This document shows, piece by piece, positions 13,462 through 14,040 of a stretch of 14,040 bases of DNA. How positions within the stretch are numbered: the first letter of the stretch is position 1; each line of letters opens with the position of its first letter. This stretch comes from Cryomorphaceae bacterium. GTDB taxonomy: Bacteria; Bacteroidota; Bacteroidia; Flavobacteriales_D; Crocinitomicaceae. The stretch spans positions 1-14,040 of the forward strand of contig JAIXRD010000216.1 of the NCBI GenBank assembly GCA_027485365.1, given 5' to 3'. Both the position numbers and the translations under genes were made by a program. The notes beneath the pieces were generated by a model, which did no database searches, was not told the DNA's origin, and was given only the letters and a program-made list of their open reading frames with translations.

Positions 13462-14040
13462 TCAGTCAGGGCTTTCCAAACCATATCTTTCAACTCAGAC
13501 AATCCCGTTTGAGCTACTGCGGAGATAAAGCAAACAGGAAGATCTTTCGGTAGTAATTTGGTCATTTGTTTCATCATTAGCTCATCCAACATGTCACTTT
13601 TGGTAATGGCTAGCATGCGCGTCTTATGCACTAACTCCGGATTATAGGTTTTAAGCTCCTTTAATAAGACCTTATATTCTTTTTTAATGTCGTCGCTATC
13701 TGCTGGAATCATGAATAGCAACACAGAATTTCGTTCAATATGTCGAAGGAATCGCAATCCGAGGCCCTTGCCTTCATGCGCCCCCTCAATAATTCCTGGA
13801 ATGTCTGCCATCACAAACGATCGATGGTCACGGTATGATACAATGCCTAAATTCGGTCTTAGTGTGGTAAATGGATAATCCCCAATTTCCGGTTTAGCTG
13901 CAGAAAGTACGGATAGTAAGGTGCTTTTACCAGCATTTGGAAATCCAACTAACCCAACATCCGCAAGGATTTTTAATTCTAAGATCTTCCATCCTTCCAT
14001 GCCGGATTCGCCGGGTTGTGCAAATCTAGGTGTTTGATTG
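13458..14040 (-). CDS. obgE: GTPase Obg, C-terminal part (5' end outside window)
   Basis: The frame is open to the right window edge, giving 193 residues. The first residues (QTPRFAQPGESG) are the conserved end of the glycine-rich Obg fold, then comes LELKILADVGLVGFPNAGKST with P-loop G1 (GFPNAGKST), G2/switch I DYPFTTLRPNLG, G3 DIPGIIEGAHEGKGLG, G4 TKSD in place of the usual NKxD, and G5-type ISAV. The chain ends directly after the G domain, so there is no OCT domain, as in other Bacteroidota Obg proteins. Obg is an essential GTPase that binds the large ribosomal subunit and links ribosome assembly to growth and stress. An internal Met near 14000 is not the start; the reading frame continues upstream with conserved sequence. 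The stop overlaps the PAP2 start (ATGA). Confidence 0.97.
   Translation of the reverse strand, partial: NQTPRFAQPGESGMEGWKILELKILADVGLVGFPNAGKSTLLSVLSAAKPEIGDYPFTTLRPNLGIVSYRDHRSFVMADIPGIIEGAHEGKGLGLRFLRHIERNSVLLFMIPADSDDIKKEYKVLLKELKTYNPELVHKTRMLAITKSDMLDELMMKQMTKLLPKDLPVCFISAVAQTGLSELKDMVWKALTE

Noticed and set aside
1..14040. tRNA or rRNA genes, CRISPR array, insertion sequence, phage genes
   Set aside because: I looked for clover-leaf-like arms, regularly spaced repeats and transposase or integrase motifs and saw none; almost all the sequence is explained by protein genes.

Overview
The window looks like chromosomal DNA from a Bacteroidota bacterium, probably a flavobacterium-like lineage. 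This is an inference from several things seen in the sequence: promoter-like sites matching TAnnTTTG, starts preceded by A-rich leaders rather than clear Shine-Dalgarno sites, secreted proteins whose signal peptides end in AQ/GQ/SQ, an Obg GTPase that stops right after its G domain, and a very large Asp-box (BNR) repeat protein. No tRNA, rRNA, CRISPR array, insertion sequence or integrase is visible. No gene-free stretch exceeds 300 bases.

Layout. Positions 1-984 (minus) hold the N-terminal half of a membrane-bound FlaA1/CapD-type nucleotide-sugar epimerase/dehydratase, cut by the window edge. Then come a small secreted protein (minus, 1043-1486), a CYTH triphosphatase-like protein (plus, 1590-2039) with the best promoter in the window, and a two-gene minus unit of a lipoprotein and a short unknown protein (2040-2994). 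A plus-strand lipoprotein (3067-3609) follows, with a clean terminator, and then the 1080-residue secreted Asp-box protein (3658-6900). A sodium:solute symporter is on the minus strand (7055-8596).

Positions 8755-11056 hold the least explained part: two full-length paralogues, converging on each other, each with a predicted N-terminal helix-turn-helix-like segment and a long helical C-terminal part of unknown function. Upstream of each, in matching orientation, lies a related 27-base element (21 of 27 positions identical) around the palindrome ACATATGT. That 8-mer was found nowhere else in the window. The pair and element form a candidate self-regulating module that may also act on the divergent symporter gene and on the divergent gene for a uracil-DNA-glycosylase-fold protein.

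The right side has that glycosylase-like gene and a secreted protein just behind it (11248-12447, plus), then a tightly overlapping minus-strand operon: obgE (partial), a PAP2 phosphatase and the fluoride channel crcB/fluC, joined by two 4-base ATGA overlaps. The remaining genes look like ordinary housekeeping or surface functions.
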